NCBI GenBank assembly: GCA_002440625.1
Contig: DJUV01000027.1
Span: 1 to 16,825, forward strand
Length of the DNA: 16,825 nucleotides
Source: Rhodobacteraceae bacterium UBA6273
GTDB taxonomy: Bacteria; Pseudomonadota; Alphaproteobacteria; Rhodobacterales; Rhodobacteraceae
Reading direction: 5' to 3'
Shown here piece by piece: positions 15,034 to 16,825 of this stretch; within the stretch, counting starts at the first letter, position 1, and the number at the start of each line of letters is the position of its first letter. The notes under the pieces were generated by a model. The model saw only the letters and a list, made by a program, of their open reading frames with translations. It was not told where the DNA came from and did not search any database. A program made the position numbers and the translations under genes.

Positions 15034-16595
15034 GCGCCAAGCCTCTTCGCCGCAAGGAACCCCGATCCGCCGCCAAGCCCCGGGCCGGGATGGGTCGAAG
15101 CACCGATATGGATCAGGCCGCGCACCGGGCCGGTGCCGTTGGTCGAATGCGGATAGGGGCGGAAGATGAAGAACTGGTCGATGGTGCAAAGCCCGCCATA
15201 TGGATCGCCGCCGACAAGGTTGACGTTCATCGCCTCAAGGTCGGCGGGGCTATAGGCGCGGCGCGCCAGTTTGATGGCGTTGAAGTCGCGGATGTGGCGC
15301 TTCAGGAGGTTTTCGATCCGGTCGGCGAAAGCCTCGCGCGTGGCTTCGGACCATGTGCCGTCTGTCGCGATCTCGCCGCCCGCATCACCTCTCACCATCC
15401 GCGGCGCGTCGGGAATCTGCAGCCAGAGAATTGCCTTGCCATCGGGGCAGCGCGTGGGATCAAGCCGGTGCGGCTGGCCGACGCAGATCGTGGGGGTCGC
15501 GGGCAGCATCCCCCGTTCAGCCTCATTCGCCGATTTCGACACGCTGTCGATCCCGTCTGCGAGATGGATCAGCGCCACTTCATCAAGCCCCGGCGACAGC
15601 CATTCAGGGCGACGGCCGAGCGCGTAGTGAAGCTGGAAGTTGCCGCGCCCGTGGCGGAAGGTCGCCGCTGCCGCCCGGTCCTCGGGCAGGTTGACGTCGC
15701 GGAGAAGCCGGTCCTGCAACTGCCCCGGCGCGACCGATGCGAGGACGGAAGCGCAAGCGATCTCCTCACCACCCGCCAGTGCCACGCCACGCACGCGGCC
15801 GTCCTTCACCAGAATGCGGTCGACATCGGCGCCGGTACGAATCTTGCCGCCCTTTTCCTCGATCAGCGCCCGGAAGGCGGCCACGGCCTGCCCCGATCCG
15901 CCCTTCACGATCGGCGCCCCCGCCGCCTCAAGTGCGAAGGCGATGACCTTGCCCATCTGGCCGGAATAGGTGCTTTCCGGCGTTAACCCACAATGCAGCA
16001 CCCAGGGCGCGTAAAGCGCCTGCACCAGCGGGCTTTGATACCCCGTCTCAAGCCAGCCCCGCGCCGGCACCAGCGCCCTGCCGAACCAGGCCGCCAGCCC
16101 GCGCAGGCCCTTCTTGCGCACCTGACCCCAGAGAAGTTTCGCCGTGGGCCAGGACCAGAGCGACCCGCCGAGAAGCGCGAAGAGGAAAGGCGCGTCCGCC
16201 TCCACCCCGCCGACATCGGCGGCGTGGCGGTCGCCATCGCCCTGTGCCAGAGCGTTAAAGGCGGCGACGTTCTTCGCCCGATCCGTCGTCAGCACCAAGG
16301 CACTTCCATCCGGGCGCAGGACCGCCGTCGGGTGCGGCGTATGGCAATAGTCGAAGCCGTGCCGCGCAAGGTGGGGGCCAAGGGCGGCCCCCGCCGGAGA
16401 GGTCATGAAGAGAACCCATGTCGCAGCCATCACGTCATGGCGAAAGCCCGGAAGCGTGATCTCTTCGGTCCTGAGGCATCCGCCCGGAACCGCCTCCCGT
16501 TCCAGAAGCAGCACGCGGTCGCCCTTGAGCGCAAGCAGCGCCCCGGCGACCAGCGCGTTGATCCCGGTGCCGATGATGACGTGATCGGGCCGCAT
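15030..16595 (-). CDS. phytoene dehydrogenase-like FAD-dependent oxidoreductase
   Basis: This 521-residue protein begins with a dinucleotide-binding fold, VIIGTGINALVAGALLAL (6-23), and the acidic strand end VLLLEREAVPGGCLRTEE (28-45), and ends with the FAD-contacting GLIHIGASTHPGPGLGGGSG, the usual closing motif of the phytoene desaturase/PYROXD2 group. Members oxidise or isomerise C-C bonds in varied substrates; this one is not linked to a carotenoid cluster here, so pigment synthesis is not implied. It lies 6 bp after a cyclase-family gene, with GAGG before the ATG, and overlaps the MarR gene by 4 bp, so it belongs to the ior operon and probably acts on a related aromatic compound. The actual substrate is unknown. 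Confidence 0.88.
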   Translation of the reverse strand: MRPDHVIIGTGINALVAGALLALKGDRVLLLEREAVPGGCLRTEEITLPGFRHDVMAATWVLFMTSPAGAALGPHLARHGFDYCHTPHPTAVLRPDGSALVLTTDRAKNVAAFNALAQGDGDRHAADVGGVEADAPFLFALLGGSLWSWPTAKLLWGQVRKKGLRGLAAWFGRALVPARGWLETGYQSPLVQALYAPWVLHCGLTPESTYSGQMGKVIAFALEAAGAPIVKGGSGQAVAAFRALIEEKGGKIRTGADVDRILVKDGRVRGVALAGGEEIACASVLASVAPGQLQDRLLRDVNLPEDRAAAATFRHGRGNFQLHYALGRRPEWLSPGLDEVALIHLADGIDSVSKSANEAERGMLPATPTICVGQPHRLDPTRCPDGKAILWLQIPDAPRMVRGDAGGEIATDGTWSEATREAFADRIENLLKRHIRDFNAIKLARRAYSPADLEAMNVNLVGGDPYGGLCTIDQFFIFRPYPHSTNGTGPVRGLIHIGASTHPGPGLGGGSGFLAAKRLGA

Positions 16596-16601
16596 CGCGC
16601 C

Positions 16602-16825
16602 TCAGCCCCTCGGCACCAGCGCCAGCGCCCGGATCGGCGATCCGGTGCCATGCTCGATCTTGAGGGGGGCGGCGATCAGGATCGCGCCCTTCGCCGGCAG
16701 CTTGTCGAGATTGGCGAGCGAGGCGAGGCCGAAGCAGTTGTTCTTGTGAAGCAGGTTATGCGCCGGAAAGGGCGGGTTCATGCCGCCCGCCTGCCCCGCA
16801 TCGGTGCCGATGCACTGGCTGCCCC
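16602..16825 (-). CDS. cyclase-family (kynurenine formamidase-like) hydrolase, C-terminal part
   Basis: The last 73 complete codons of a gene cut by the right edge. They read GSQCIGTDAGQAGGMNP, then AHNLLHKNNCFGLASLANLD, LPAKGAILIAAPLKIEHGTGSPIRALALV. The pattern of a conserved Gly-Thr-Asp segment, HxxLL, a xNLxxLPxxG stretch and PLKIxxGTGSPxRAxAL near the end is characteristic of the metal-dependent cyclase/kynurenine formamidase family, which hydrolyses amide or lactone-like bonds. The metal-binding HxGTHxD motif would lie before the window edge and cannot be checked. It is the most upstream gene visible of the minus-strand operon that continues to iorB. A link with tryptophan-derived compounds is attractive given iorAB but unproven. 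Confidence 0.75.
   Translation of the reverse strand, partial: GSQCIGTDAGQAGGMNPPFPAHNLLHKNNCFGLASLANLDKLPAKGAILIAAPLKIEHGTGSPIRALALVPRG

Noticed and set aside
15030..16595. Carotenoid desaturase role for the FAD oxidoreductase
   Set aside because: Only the general fold supports it; neighbours are aryl-pyruvate metabolism genes and no other carotenoid gene is present.

Overview
The window looks like the chromosome of a Rhodobacterales-type alphaproteobacterium. It is very GC-rich, genes are tightly packed and often overlap by 4 bp (ATGA), hemE and hemC are divergently arranged, and the aerobic CoxMSL-type molybdenum hydroxylase and long two-subunit indolepyruvate:ferredoxin oxidoreductase are of the kind I associate with that group. 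The assignment rests on this overall impression, not on a phylogenetic marker.

Left third (1-7212). A minus-strand catabolic cluster is read right to left: a TMADH/StcD-like flavin oxidoreductase (6475-4436), then a three-subunit molybdenum hydroxylase (FAD subunit, 2Fe-2S subunit, molybdopterin subunit; 4331-750), then a small ThiS/MoaD-like protein ending in Gly-Gly (744-499). A TetR-type regulator (6580-7212) is transcribed divergently, and the 104-bp gap between it and the cluster holds two inverted repeats overlapping a good minus-strand promoter. After a 229-bp gap with its own candidate promoter, a polyamine-type ABC transporter ATPase begins (269 to the left edge). My inference is that these genes take up and oxidise one nitrogen-containing, probably N-methylated or heteroaromatic compound. 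The substrate cannot be read from the sequence.

Middle (7218-10844). The haem genes hemE (minus) and hemC (plus) diverge. Downstream of hemC lies a 1250-bp IS1182-type insertion sequence with 15-bp perfect terminal inverted repeats. Its transposase is dead: one nonsense codon, at least two frame changes and an apparent internal deletion. About 250 bp of non-coding DNA follow, containing two strong inverted repeats.

Right third (10845-16825). A tight minus-strand operon reads cyclase-family hydrolase (cut by the right edge), phytoene-dehydrogenase-like FAD oxidoreductase, MarR regulator, iorA, iorB. Gaps are 6, -4, 2 and -4 bp. IorAB decarboxylates aryl-pyruvates from aromatic amino acids to aryl-acetyl-CoA, so the operon probably handles an aromatic amino acid derivative; the roles of the FAD enzyme and the cyclase are not established.

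A recurring detail is that two unrelated iron-sulfur enzymes here (the flavin oxidoreductase and IorA) both lack the second cysteine of a CxxCxxC cluster motif, with Ala in one and Asp in the other. No tRNA, rRNA, CRISPR array or phage gene was seen.
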